From NCBI GenBank assembly GCA_001600415.1, contig BCJX01000024.1:118040-182039 (forward strand): a DNA stretch of 64,000 bases. The letters are read 5' to 3'. Each line of letters begins with the position of its first letter. Position 1 is the stretch's first letter. The notes under the pieces were generated by a model. The model worked only from the letters and a program-made list of their open reading frames with translations, did not search any database and was not told the origin of the DNA. The DNA comes from Pascua guehoae (taxonomy: Eukaryota; Basidiomycota; Tremellomycetes; Trichosporonales; Trichosporonaceae). The translations under genes were made by a program, and so were the position numbers. Positions 11,223 to 23,130 of this stretch are shown here, piece by piece.

Positions 11223-13544
11223 ATGTCTCGTCCAAATACAGGCTCCTCTCGCCCTCTGGGCACAAACGCAAAGCCCACAACCGGCATCGCCAGCGTCCCG
11301 TCGCGCCGCAGCGCCGGCGCTCTCCCTGGCATTGCTCGCACTGCCTCCACTCTGCGCCAGTCGGCCTCGCCAACATCACCGACCGGTGCGCCGGGGTCGC
11401 TCGCATCGTTACCTGCGCATCTCCGGCATCTGTCGGCGCCGCGCGTGCCCTCTCCTCTAGGAAAGGGCACGCCGGCGCGGCAAGCGAAAATGTCTTTCCC
11501 CGTGCGGACATCCAAGACGACCGAGAAGCACGTCTTCCTTCCTGAAGATGCGCAGCTGGCTCCGCTCCCTGCTTCGCCGATGGAAGTCGAAGTGGCTTCG
11601 CGTCCCAGCCGGCCCCGCTCGCATTCGGCTGCATCGATGGGTGCATCGGGCACTGCGTCGCCGCACCGTGGCCCCACGGCCCTTCCTCCCACTGGCGAGG
11701 AGCGCTCGGAAGCCGAGAAGATGACCAAACGCGAGCGCGAGGAGAATCACCTTCCCCGCCTCACTGCGTACAGCACGGCAGAGGGATACCGCCTCAAGCT
11801 CCTCCAAGCGTTCCTCAAGCGCGAGCACGGGGTTGGTGTCGTGCGCGTGTATGACGATTGCATCTATGCGGTAAGTTGTGCGAGCCGCTGTGTACTTGTG
11901 CGATGCGAGGCTGATAACGCCCAAGGTCTACAACCTGCCCTTGCTTCCCGGCTACGGAGCGAGCACAAGGATACGCAGTTCCCCAGTGGTAAAGTCGCCT
12001 GGTGGCGTGTCAATGCTGGAGCGCATGACCCAGGCCGAGGATGTCGGTTACAACGACGAGTACTTCCCAGTGGTGGAGATTGAGGATCCGGATGACCCTC
12101 AAGAGTACCGCGCTCCCCACGACCCGTCCGAATACGTCTTGAGCAATTCGCCGCCGTCGCCTGAAGTTCCAACAATTGAGAGCCTGATGGTGGAACAGCA
12201 CGACGGCGATCTGGGAGAACACATGACGCACAGCCACACGACTGTGACTGATCCGTTCGAGGCTACTTCCCCTCCAGAGGGCACCAACGGTAACGCAGAA
12301 CATATTCACATTCCCGGCACGCACATGTCACCAACGCACCCAGGCACTCTCGAGCACGTACCGTCCACTGCACTTGATCCCTCTGAGCTTGGCAGCCCCC
12401 AACCTAAACCGCCGTCGATCAAGCGCCGCCGGTATCCCGAACCTCTGCGCCGCCACCGCCGCTCGCACTCAAATCACCAGATTGCCGAGGCCGTCTTCTT
12501 CTCGTACGGTGTTAGCGTCTTCTTTGGATTCCAGCAAAACGAGGAGCGCGAAATCATGGCCGACTGCGAGACGGCGGGCGTTTGGCAGCACCCGCTGCAG
12601 GAGGATGACTGGGAGGTGGACGAGTTCCACTATGTTGTGAGTGAAGTCGAGTCTCGACCGTGGGTGCGCTGGCTGACGTGCAGTATGACGAGGATGCCGA
12701 GTCTCCACGCATCTACAATGACATGTTCAGTGAGTTATTCGTCAAGGACCATAATTGTAACTCACACGCAGCGTTTAAATCCCGTTCGCATCTGTTCAAG
12801 CTGTCGCTGGCACATGCGATTGCCCAGTCGACAAAGCTGTCGGTATACGAGTCCAAGCTCCAAGAGTCTCTGGGTCTTACAGCGTCGATTCCCAAAGAGC
12901 TCGCAATGTCGGGCCAGCTCAAGCTCAACCGCATCCAGGCACTCAAGATGACTGGCCGGCTGTTCAAGCTCCGTATGGATGTTAACCTCATTGGTGGTAT
13001 TCTCGGTATGTACCGTGCCCATGGTTGCCGCTGACTCCGCCAGACACACCAGAGCTGTTCTGGTCCGAGGCGAGTCTGTACCCGCTGTACGAGGCCATCA
13101 ACCAGTATCTCGAAATCGGCCCGCGTGTGCAGGTGCTCAACGAGCGTCTTGGCGTGGTTGGCGATTTGGTACGTGAACCGGTGCCATACCGTGCCGAATG
13201 TTGCAAAGCTGACAGCTAGCTCGAAATTATCCACGAGTATATTGACAGCCGCGCGATGCACCGCATCACCTGGGTCATTATTTGGCTCATTGTCGGTGCT
13301 GTCGTGGTCGAGGTGGTGAGTTTCAACTTGGCGAATGGTGGTGGTGAGGGGCGACAGGCGTGGCGTATCTGGCCCTCCGCACTCTCGTCCGTCCACCCCA
13401 GTGCCAGCGCTTCCGGCCATCCCATGACTCACAGCTAACCCCCAGGGCGAGGTCCTCGCACGCCTCGTGTTCCACTCGATCGCCCGCGAAAAGGGCGACT
13501 TTTTGTTTTTGCGCGCACTGCGCTCCGTGTCCCCCGTTGCCTAG
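11223..13544 (+). CDS. RMD1: RMD1-like DUF155 protein with C-terminal membrane anchor
   Basis: Seven exons: 11223-11870, 11926-12636, 12684-12729, 12772-13005, 13044-13168, 13220-13315, 13446-13544; phases agree, 652 residues. The first 160 residues are Ser/Pro/Arg-rich and probably disordered. The DUF155 core includes EAVFFSYGVSVFFGFQQNEE (about 420-440), the DEFHY segment, FKSRSHLFKLSLAHAIAQST, and the LGL/IPKELAMSGQLKL stretch. A C-terminal hydrophobic helix, ITWVIIWLIVGAVVVEV (about 600-618), anchors the protein. Family members (yeast Rmd1/Rmd8/Rrg/Mrx10, human RMND1) act at membranes; Rmd8/Rmd1 types are cytosolic or endomembrane, RMND1 mitochondrial. No clear mitochondrial presequence is visible, which favours the Rmd1/Rmd8 branch. 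About 115 residues between the two halves of the conserved domain (around 12090-12470) are acidic and low-complexity. Confidence 0.9.
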
Positions 13545-15015
13545 GTCAGTCGCGCGGCGGCACATGTGTTGTATCCAGTACACCCGTAGCATAAATGTCG
13601 GTACCGTCAGTCCACCATGGAATAGTATGTGACGTCTGGCGTGGGCGTCGGAGTGTGTAAAGTGCGTATCGGGAGCAGGTGGTGGCGACCTCGGCGTCTC
13701 GACAGATATACACATGTCCGAAAAGTCATGAGACTACCACATGAAGCTATGTGGGATACCACAAGCAGACAGTGTACAGTGTGCGTCGTTGCATTGCATA
13801 GAGCGTCCATGCGCAACTTTGAGCTCAAAGCGGCAGTGGCAGCCTCAAGACTTTCCAGACGCTACATGTCAATGAGAGCCGACTGGGGCGGGCGACGATC
13901 CTAGCCCATGTAACGAGTTGCAGAAAGAGCGCAAGACAGCGGGGATGGTACCCGACAGAGTCTTAGACTGGGAGAGTGGAGAGCGCAGCGGTGGCGAGCG
14001 AGAGAGCGGATGACGAGCGAAGGCAGAGCGATTAGCCCCAGTGGAGTGTGCTACCCGAGCCCAGCGTGCAGCACTGTGGGATCAGAGCACCGACGACGAG
14101 AGGAGGAGAGGGACGACACTGACCAGCGACCGCAGCTACCAGTACACACCGCACTGAATGGGGAGTCGACATGCATTTCCCCACGACCACCATGCTGCCG
14201 ACGAGCGCAAGCAGACGCGTTAGACGCGTTGTTCCTGCGAGGGTGCGAGTCGTCGGGACAGAAGGGTAGGGGCATGCGGGGGTAGTTCTGAATCACGATG
14301 GGGACGGAGAGCCCCGCCATGGCAGAGCGCGGATGACTGGGCTGGACACGTACTTGTGGACGTGTACGGGTGGACGTGTGGACGTGTGGCGACTCCAGAC
14401 GCACAAGCCAAGCCACACCCTCGCCGGGACCACTGGGCCGGTCGTCGCCTGCCCAATTCCATACTGGCATACCGCGTACCGCGGCGCCCGGCATGTGGTT
14501 CCAGGTGGGTTGTGGAATGGGACACGCAGGCGGGTGCCGGTCGCGTGTGGCGGCGCCACGCTTGTGGTGACTGTTCTCGAGAAAGTAATTAGGAAGTTTG
14601 CATTGTCGTATGCGTTGATAGTGGAAAGTGGTAGGCAGTATGTGGAACATTGAGGTCGGCGCCATACGCACGACCGGGGCCCAGTCAGTCTAGGACGGCC
14701 GCTACAACTCGCCTGCCTGCTCTGGGTCGACGCCAACGGCATTCATTACGCTGTGGGATTATACGATTATACTTCTAGCCAAACCAGCCAGTGGCCGCGT
14801 GATATCTGTTTTGTTCTGGGTTGCTACTTTGTCTCCTCGACGTTTCAGGGCTGGCCCGTGTTCCGACTCCAACGCAGAGTGGGACTCGGGCTGGGCTCGT
14901 ACGCTCGTACTCGCCGTACTGACACTCGTACGCGTGCTCGTCCTGGACTCCTATTCGAGCTCGTACGCCTTCTCGTCTTCTCGAGCTCCGAGATGGTTTG
15001 CTGCCCATGTCGCAC
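13545..15015. other. Intergenic, contains a GAGAGCG-rich patch
   Basis: No supported gene. At about 13970-14035 there is a GAGCG/GAGAGCG-rich purine patch that resembles a second patch at 28560-28680, sharing the order GAGCGCA.CGGTGG.GAGCGAGAGAGCG and then TGACGAGCGAA. Several short frames (14010-14285, 14333-14653) have no domain support. Confidence 0.5.
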
Positions 15016-16340
15016 CTAGTCGACGTAGAGCGTGTTGCGCCTGATGCCGCCCCATGCGCGTGCCTTGAACGCGATCGCGAGGATGAAGCAGAGCGCGATG
15101 AAGAGGAAGATTCTGATGTCAGCCGAGCTGTGGACAGACGGTGGGTGGGGAGAGGGTACGAGGACGCGGGGCCTGCACGGTGGCGAGGTTTGCCAAGAGC
15201 CTGCTCCCAACAGGTCGGATAGCCATGTGGAGAAGACGCATTGTGAAGGTCCGTGCAGCGCATACAGCAGACCCACGCCGCACACGGCGGCCGATCACGC
15301 CCGTCCGTGCGCTGCTCATGTCCTTGGCGCTGCTGCGGGAATCGGGGATCGGGGCCATCATCAAAGTGATCGGCCAGTGTAAATTCGTTCCCCTCGTCGT
15401 ACGTCGCACAATTTTCCACCAGCCGCGGCCAGTCGTCGCATGCGTCGCACGCTCGGCATGCACAGCACCACGGCGCACCCCACATGCACAGATCCCACTC
15501 CCCACGCTGGCCCACTTTTTTTTTTTTTATTGGCAACTCGGAAACTCACGTGTCAATCCACCCCACGACGACGGCAGTCTTTACGGTCCGGCAGTGCCTA
15601 AAGGTCTCGGACGAGTTGCTGCAGCTAATCTTGCTCGTGAGGCCCGTGACGGACGCGACGCCGATGAGGAACAGGAGGCTGGGGTGTGAGCGCGAGCTGG
15701 AGCTGGCTGGGGGACGCAAAATTCGTCACGCCGGACGATTATTCGCATCCGAGCTGCCAGAGTACAGTCTGCAGGTTGGAGCTTGGAGCCTGTAGCGCAT
15801 ACTCACAATGCAATGATGGTTGGGATGAGGTGGGTGAGGATGCCCATGATGGCCGAGTGGCCGAAGATCTGGAAACCGATCGTGAACACGACTGTGGGGG
15901 TTAGTGCTTCTCCTCGCCGTCGTACGAGGTGGGAATGAGGGGGGACGAGGGGGTCGGCGTGGGGCCGGGTTAGCAGGACCAAGCGATGGCCAAGCTGCGT
16001 GGGTTACACGGGCCCGCCGCAGTGCCTCTGCTCGGTGGTGCTCGCACCCGGCCGCCCTCCAGCTCCTAGCCGGACGACCACCACGGCTCGCCTCCTCCCC
16101 CCTCTCGCCATTTCGCCACCGAGCACCTTGGCCGCACTCACGCGTCCAGAAGGTCGTCCACACGGACGCCGTGAGGATGATCCGCAGGCGGTCGCGGTAC
16201 GCCGCCGTGTGGTGCTGCGGGTATCCCTCCTTGTTGTACTTTGCCACGAGGAAGGACGAGACGCCGAGCGTGATGACGGCAAAGATGAGCGTGAGCGTGA
16301 AGATGGTCGCGTGCCCGATGCGGACGAAGCGTTCGTTCAT
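15016..16340 (-). CDS. MARVEL-like four-transmembrane protein
   Basis: Four exons: 16340-16142, 15891-15807, 15678-15550, 15127-15016; phases agree, 174 residues. Four hydrophobic segments: ATIFTLTLIFAVITLGVSSF (about 10-30), ILTASVWTTFWTLVFTIGF (55-75), a third around HLIPTIIAFLLFLIGVASV (86-105), and IFLFIALCFILAIAF (about 141-156). A cysteine-containing loop with three Cys (SCSNSSETFRHC region) lies between segments 3 and 4, as in many fungal MARVEL proteins at the plasma membrane or eisosome-like domains. The last intron (15128-15549, 422 nt) is unusually long and contains a T11 run. Localisation is inferred from the fold only. Confidence 0.8.
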
Positions 16341-17998
16341 CTTGGAGGTGGGGTGGTGGGGGAGCGAGGGAGAAGAAGGGTCGGGTGGGGTCGGTTTTGG
16401 TGTTGGGGTTCGGAGAACGTGAGCGAGTTGTGCGAGTCGGTTGGTTGCTCAGTCTTGAACGCGGGCGGCGAGTCGAGTAAAGTAATGATTAGTTGGGAGG
16501 TTGGCAAGGTGTCCAGAATGGTCTTTATAGCCCAAGCTCGGGTGGCCACTTTCTTTCGGCCGGCGAGCGAGAGAGTGGGTGGGGTGGGGTGGGGCTCGCG
16601 CACGGTAGCATGGTACGGTACTTTGGCTGGGGGTGGGGTTGGGGGGGTTTCTTGCTTGGCTCTTGGCTGGAAAAAAAGGCGACCAGGGCGACCAGGCAGC
16701 CAGCGCAGGGGCCCAAAGGGGTGGGTTGTTACGGGATCGGCATTATGATGTCATTGTTCAGGGAAAACACGACAAACACCCAACCAACAACAAACCAAAC
16801 CAACAACAAAACGGCGCGTTGTTTGGGATGGGCCGTCAGAACTCTGTGCCTGGAGATTGAATAGGAGAGACCAATTTCTCGACTTGGCCATTGCGCGCCA
16901 CTGCTTTTGTGACGACACAGGGTCCAACGCAACTGCTTGACGATCAGCTGGCGGCGGACGAGGCCGCGTTGCACGTCACCAGCTCCACTGGAATGGACGT
17001 TCGTGGGAGCCGCCCATGTGCACAGAGTTGGACGCGGATGCCAGGCTCGTGGACGGGGTTCGTCCACATGGAGAAGGTTTGGATGGTGGGATTTGAACAA
17101 GGGCAGATGACTGTCGACCGATACACTGCTGGTGCGGTGCGGGGTGGAACTGCGAATTCGGCGACCGACCGTATGAGAAGGAGAGAGGCTGCTGCATGCA
17201 TGACCCAGCAAGAAAGAACCGACAAAAAGAGACCTCATATCCACTCTTCCGTCGCTCACTACGAGCGCGGCCGCGCGTCGCAGGGGGTTTGCTCTGACCC
17301 TGGCGCCTACACCTCGGGGGTTTCGTCGAGATTCCAACCAGCAGCCGCGTTCGGAGGTCGGATGTCATCAAATGGTACGTTACGACCGCAATACCACCCA
17401 TCCTAGTTGGATAATACAAAATCAACCATGTATTTGACGAGTCCCTGAGGCCGATTTCACCCATACTCATCGTCTGGTGGCACTTTGTCCATCCTCTCAA
17501 TGCCATGCAACCCGTTCACAGCTCTGCAGCTCTGCAGTCTGTCATCTAGTGAATTTGCTTGGTAACAAACATCTCCTGGCGGAGCACAAGCCGGCTGGTG
17601 CAAGCTTCCAAACCACCAGGATCTCCACATTACAGACCCGACTTGTGAAGGGTGTGCAGGTTGAAGTGATAGTCCTGCCATGAACCTGATACCTTTGGAA
17701 AGCGATCGGAGGGGACAAAGAGATGAAAGAAAAGTGATAGTGTAGACCAATGCAAAGTAGTAGACACTTCTGTCATGCTATTCTGAAAGATATGAACGCT
17801 AGTCCATCGCCGGGGCCACACCCGCCGGGGCCACCCCCGCCATGGCTGTTGTGGTCGTCGTCGCGGTGTGCGTTGGCGGAATGGTTGCCCTGCCAGTCAG
17901 CACTTTCAGTACGAGCCACGACCCTCGAAGCAAATTCGTACCATTTAGAAACTGCATCCACCGCCGCCGCTACAAAACCCCCCAGAGTCGCTGGTTCG
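16341..17998. other. Intergenic, no supported gene
   Basis: Promoter of the MARVEL-like gene lies at the left (a CTTTATAG element at about 16522). The rest contains only short frames without domains or consistent splice sites. Nothing else recognised. Confidence 0.5.
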
Positions 17999-19077
17999 CT
18001 ATCCGTGGAGACTGTACACATCGACCCAATCATCATCGTGAATGCCGCAATACACCCAGCCCCGTTTTGCCCTGCATTTCAGGCACCAGGTCCTCGCCCT
18101 ATGTCGAGCTTCCCACCGCTCTCCAACAACCACCTCCGGGGGCCAAACCAACCACTTGTACTCCCCTTGACAGTACAGACATTTGTGGCGGTGCACCTCG
18201 GGGTCCAAGGCACTATGCGCTTTGTGGGTCTTCATCATGCGCGCATTCGCATCTAGTCGACAGAGGTAGCACGCATCGTACGCTGGGGTGCGATATGCCG
18301 CTGGGAGGTGCGGTGCATGGTTTGCTGCTTGAATAAGCTCAGCACCTCGGGTGCTGTAGGTGGACCAGCGGAAGACTCTGCGACATAACACGCAGTCCCC
18401 CACAATGGAGAGCTCGTCGTCTTTGAGGTCTTCCAGCAGTGGGTCCTCGCCGAACGGCCCCGTCACCCGTGGCCCGTAGCCCGCGGCCTCGGATGGCGAC
18501 ACTGAGAATACGTCCTCGTCAACGAGCTTTCGGAGCTCGAGCAGCCTCCGCCGCGCCTTGAATGCAGCAAGTGAGCGCTCCTCGACGTGTTTCAGGTGCT
18601 CAGCTGCAGCCAAGGTCAAAGCGACCGATCTGCCCATGTCCCTTGCCGATCCTTTGACCGCCTCCTTGGCAAGGGCGTGTGAGAAACCGGCGGCTTCAAA
18701 CAGAGCGACGCAAGGGTCGCGCTTCCGGGACTTCCGGGTTGACCGGTGAGAGGTCTCGAATAAGGGAGTTCTCAAGGTGCCTCGATACCAGTGAGAAAAG
18801 ATTGTGACTGTGGCGTTAATACCGAGATAACAATACGCCCCAGGTTTAGTAACATACCAGTTCCTGCCAGGTGGTCTTGGTTGAGGGACGGGTCGAGGAA
18901 GGACTTTGGAATGTGAATAGGCCGTGACCAGCGGTGGGGCTTTATCCACCTCGACTCTGGCGGCCCATAAACGCCGGCTTTGCGAGTATCACGCTTGCCC
19001 AACGTCACCGGCGGCAGCGACTCCTCCACCTGGGATCTCTGCTCCCTTGCCCAAGACGACGATGATGAAATGGGCAT
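17999..19077 (-). CDS. Cysteine-rich orphan, paralogue A of a divergent pair
   Basis: Two exons, 19077-18858 and 18807-17999, separated by a 50-nt intron; 342 residues. No known family recognised. The C-terminal half holds five paired-cysteine knuckles: CVLC (212-215), CYLC (253-256), CLYC (283-286), CLKC (315-318) and CGIH (327-330), the geometry of two or more zinc sites. Before them is the motif ERSLAAFKARR. The neighbour at 20045-21905 shares all of these with nearly the same spacing (41/43, 30/30 residues between the first three), plus a split-codon (phase-1) intron a few residues after a shared IP-(6)-PSL motif. These two genes are therefore duplicates, transcribed away from each other. 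The start at 19077 is preferred for its CACGATG context, but an in-frame ATG at 19248 would add 57 residues. No signal peptide or membrane helix is seen. Zinc binding is inference; function unknown. Confidence 0.8.
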
Positions 19078-20044
19078 CGTGGTTGTTGGCCAAAAGGGGA
19101 GTGCGTGCTGACTAGCGGGTTGGGGTGAGAGGGTGTGGTGGCAAAGTCGACGGTATGAGCCAGGTGGCAATTGAGGAGCCGAATACACCGATGTGAAGTC
19201 CGGGGTATTATATGAACCGATTGGTGTTGGCCGCCAGTCAATGTTCAAGAATCAGTGTGATGTTGAACAACATGATCCGATCCGGGCGAGTGGTGCAGGA
19301 GAGTAGACGTACGGAGGGTGTCAAGAAGGAACAAGAAGTGGCGTAGGGTGTCGGCTCTTGCAAGGTGTGCACGTCTGCAGCAGCTCGACATCTGCATGCC
19401 TCAGCACCCTTGCGCCTTCTCGTTCCTTTTTTGACGCCGCCTCAACCAAGTATGTGGTCATCAGACCCATCAGGTGAAGCCGAGCGGCCCAAGTAGCTGC
19501 TAGCTGAAGCGTGTTGGAGGGTGGAGAGCCGCCTTGATCACAGTCAACAGAGGCCCGTTCACCCGGTTATCGGCTTATCCGTCACATCGGCTTCCTTGCC
19601 AAGACATTCCAACAAGTACAACCCTTGCCGCCCTTGCCGTCATGACCTCCTCGCCCTTGCCACCCAGAAGAGGTATCCCGAAGCAAGCTTGACAAGCATA
19701 CTGTGTTCTGCACTGCACTGCAGCAAAGCATATATAGTACACGACTGTGCACTTGCACAAAGACAAACCAAACAACATCACATCCCAACGATCGCCGACT
19801 TGCACACCATATCCAGTCTCATACTTGCTCGACTCGGCGACTCAGACTCTGCGCAAGCCATACATACGACTTTACCCGATCGACGCGAGCTTGGTCACTC
19901 TTCTCGCTTCCTTTCATTGTCTACGACCAGAGCGTTCCTGCCACCATCATCCCCACCGCCCTCGAAGCACTCCAACAGCCCGACAAGCCCGTGCCGCCAG
20001 CTAGCAGTAAACCATCATCTTACAAGCTCTTGTCACCACCCAAA
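19078..20044. promoter_or_regulatory. Shared divergent promoter of the paralogue pair
   Basis: About 970 nt separates the two start codons. A TATATA box at 19731-19736 faces the plus-strand gene and predicts a long leader of roughly 280 nt. An AT-rich TATTATATGA at about 19206 may serve the minus-strand gene if its start is 19077. The arrangement could allow co-regulation. Confidence 0.5.
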
Positions 20045-21905
20045 ATGACCGCTTCGTCATCATCGCCTTCGGCGACGAAGGCAGAAGTCCCCTCAGAGTT
20101 GGCATCGTCATCCCCGAAAGAAGTCCCGTCATTATTCTCATCGGTTGCGTCGTGTTCCCCCTCCGAGGAGACGCAACTGCAACTGGCCCGCGACCAGCTC
20201 AAGCTGAACAAGGCTAGTGCACGCGATTGGCCAACACAGGCCGCGCTACCTACATCCGTACACCTTGCACGACGGTGGTGGTATCCATCTGTTCGCATAC
20301 CCACGGTCGCTTTCAATCCCTCCCTGCAGTCCGAGTTCCGGTATGCCTGTACGTTGGGCATACTGTCCGGCTTCAGGTGTCCCGCCGCTGACCGCAGTCC
20401 GGGTGCTTAAACGAAATCTGGGCCCCTGTGTCTCGATTTCCGAAATACTGGAATTTGCGGTTTGGGCCATGTGGGGCTGGTATGGAAGCGAGTTATTCCT
20501 CCTTGGCGACCACGTGCCGCTGAGGGGAATCGGCTGCGACGGCGACATTGCTGAGGCAATGGCGGCGACTGGCCGCGTGCACCGTGCAGTTCGGATGATC
20601 ACCATGGCGGCCGACCACGTCGCACATAGCGACGAACGTGCTCTTGCGGCATTCGAGGCAAGGAGGAAGGCGCTCGAGTCACAAGGCATCTCTCTCAAGG
20701 ACCCGCTGCGGTCGACCCCAAAAGAGGCTATACTCTGGACAGACGTCTCCTCGTCCACCCCGTTCCTCTCTCGGGCTGACGCGCGTGCAATCGCCGGCAA
20801 GTGTAAAGTGTGTCGCAGCCGATTCTTTGATTGGCGCCCTCTTACCCTTCGAGGCGCCGAGTTATTCCAGACCCTCCTCCGTCAAAGCTCGACTCGTCAG
20901 TCGGCTACCGGTACCCACAAGGCAACATTGCCGGCAGACCCCTCGACCAAATCAGCTCCTTTGTCATCAGGGGCCTCAAGCTCTTATCCACGACCCACAC
21001 CTTCTTCATTCCAGCAGCGTTGGTCCGTCGTACCGTTCGTCAGTGAGGAAGACAATGCCCGGCACCTCGAGCACAGCGACGAACGCGCACTTCGTGCATT
21101 CAAGGCAAGGCGTAAAAAGGTCGGGTGGAGCCCTGAGCATATGAGCGGTTTGGCCGACCCGCTCTCTAACTCGCCCAAGGTGGCTTCATACTACCTGGAG
21201 GACGATCTCAGTGGAGAACATCGCGGGGAACTCTACTTCTATGATAGGAAATGGGATGAACCGCTCCACAAAGCCGACCGACGCGACATTGCTGGGCAGT
21301 GCAGAGTATGTCGCCATGCACACTTTGACTGGAATGAGTTTGCCCTTCGAGGGGCGATGATCTTCCAATCTACTGCCCATGCACACCACATCCCACTCCC
21401 CGCATACGGTTCCCCCGAGTACGACGCCTGCTACTTGTGTCGACACGTAGTAAAGTACGAGGCGGACAAGATCCACCGCGCCCACGGCGACTGCGACCCA
21501 GCCGAGCAACAGCACGACTGCGCGATCTGTAAAAAAGACTGTCTTTGGCGGGAGAAGGCGAAGGAAAGGCAGAAGGAAAGGCAACGGCAGAGGGAAATTG
21601 AGAAGAAGAACGAGGAGGACAGAAAGAAGAGAGTCGAGTTGGCCAGACTCAATCGCCTCAAACAGTGCAGGGAACGCTGCACCGATTGCGAGTCGGCACG
21701 AAACGTTTCTCCGACCGCCAATTGCTCGGTCCACCACGACGGCTTCAGTGGTGGCTGGGGCAGCGGCGGCGGATGGGGAGGCGGCGGCGGGTGGGGTGGT
21801 GGAGATAGTGGAGGCGGCGGCGGGTGCGGTGGTGGGGATAGTGGAGGCGGCGGTGGAGGCGGCGGCGGAGGCGGAGGCGGCGGCGGGGGTGACGGTGGTT
21901 GTTAA
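20045..21905 (+). CDS. Cysteine-rich orphan, paralogue B with duplication and Gly tail
   Basis: Two exons, 20045-20348 and 20398-21905, with a 49-nt intron; 603 residues. The start has an ACCCAAAATGA context. Residues 1-60 are Ser/Pro-rich. The region around 155-260 carries HSDERALAAFEARR and CKVC (237-240) followed by LRGAELFQ. The same block recurs at about 328-425 (HSDERALRAFKARR, CRVC 403-406, LRGAMIFQ), so the first half of the domain is duplicated in tandem. Only the second copy continues into CYLC (446-449), CAIC (476-479), CTDC (529-532) and CSVH (544-547), matching paralogue A. Between the third and fourth knuckles is a charged Lys/Glu/Arg helix (about 480-525), absent in A. The tail (about 552-603) is mostly glycine with a few Trp, Ser, Asp and Cys. 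No known family recognised; zinc binding and nucleic-acid or protein binding are guesses. Confidence 0.8.
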
Positions 21906-23130
21906 AGTGAGAAATCTTCCTTGAGAGCCGTGCTCAGACTGAGGGGCTAACCGTAGGTTTCCAGACGGATCGCAACTCTTACAGCAATGACAATCACGAC
22001 GACAATTACGACCTGTACATTTTTCATTGTTGGTGTCGAGATGGGAGAGGAAGCGATGCATGAATATTATGAGTCTCATATACAACAGAAAGCGGCAGTT
22101 TGGGCTGACTGCCGACGCTGTGGTCGCCATGTTGCAGATGGGATGTGAGGGTGAATAGTGGCCACCTTGGCAATTCCGGCAATTCCCAGCTGAGAGTACC
22201 TTGCGCCCTCAGTCCTGGTCTCCAATCATCCCAGCTACACCCACGCACGTTCTCCCTCTCGATGTCAATCTTTGTCGCCGCCGTCGTTATGGTCTTTCTA
22301 CGTGTTATCCACGCTGTCCAATATTGCATCCCGTCTCAGCGTCTTCTTCGTCCTTCGCTGCCCTTCGTCGTCTCTTCGTTGCAAGTTCCTGCTCGCCATT
22401 ACACCGTGTCATTCGACTGGCCTGCCTCGGCTTGTTGTCACTCCCAGGCCCAGCCTTATGTCCACCTCCTAATCGTCCTTACTCGTTGTCCTGTGTAGGT
22501 TTCGTTTCCTTGTTAAAAAGCTGGCAAGCCAGTCGCCGCCAGCGACGACGCGCCCTTGGACTCTTCGGCTCGGCATGCCAAATCTCCATGTCAACCTTTC
22601 TTTCCTTCGCCGCCATACACACAGGTGCTTCCAGTACATTGATCCCACACAGGCCCGAGTGACCCCCTGATCTACATTTGTTACTGCCGTTCGAGCATGG
22701 CCACATGGTTAGGGACCGGGGTCGCCATACCAGATGACGATTGGCAACGTGCTTAGACGGCTATTCACCATTTGCTCTCCCACCCGTGAGCCGATGGTTG
22801 TATACTTTAGCATTACACCGACTCCTAGCTGCTCAGTGTTCCCTTTGTTGGTGAGCTCTCCTCGCTATCATTTCCCAACTACTAATGCGTTGTTCTCTGA
22901 TCGAGGACATCGACCATCGCCTCTTGCTCGCCAGGCTGTTTTGGTAGCCTCCCGCGCCTATCGAGGTTCAGTTTCAGTAAGGCGTCACGATAGTGAAGCA
23001 AGCACATGTGGTAACCGAGGCAGAGTATGACATCCTGGCCCCAGCTATTATCTCCATCAGCTCGACCTATAACAAAATACCACGCCAGCGCGACCGTGCG
23101 CATTCCTACTCAGATTCTATATGTAGATAT
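21906..23130. other. Intergenic, no supported gene
   Basis: Contains 3' flanks of the plus-strand orphan and of the minus-strand reductase. A plus-strand frame at 22145-22498 has one hydrophobic stretch but no other sign of coding. Nothing else recognised. Confidence 0.5.

Noticed and set aside
18858..18949. Alternative start for paralogue A inside exon 1
   Set aside because: An in-frame read-through across the intron gives an ATG at 18949, but the spliced model from 19077 matches paralogue B's intron position.
22145..22498. Possible small membrane protein
   Set aside because: One hydrophobic stretch only, no homologue I recognise, and no promoter or splice evidence.
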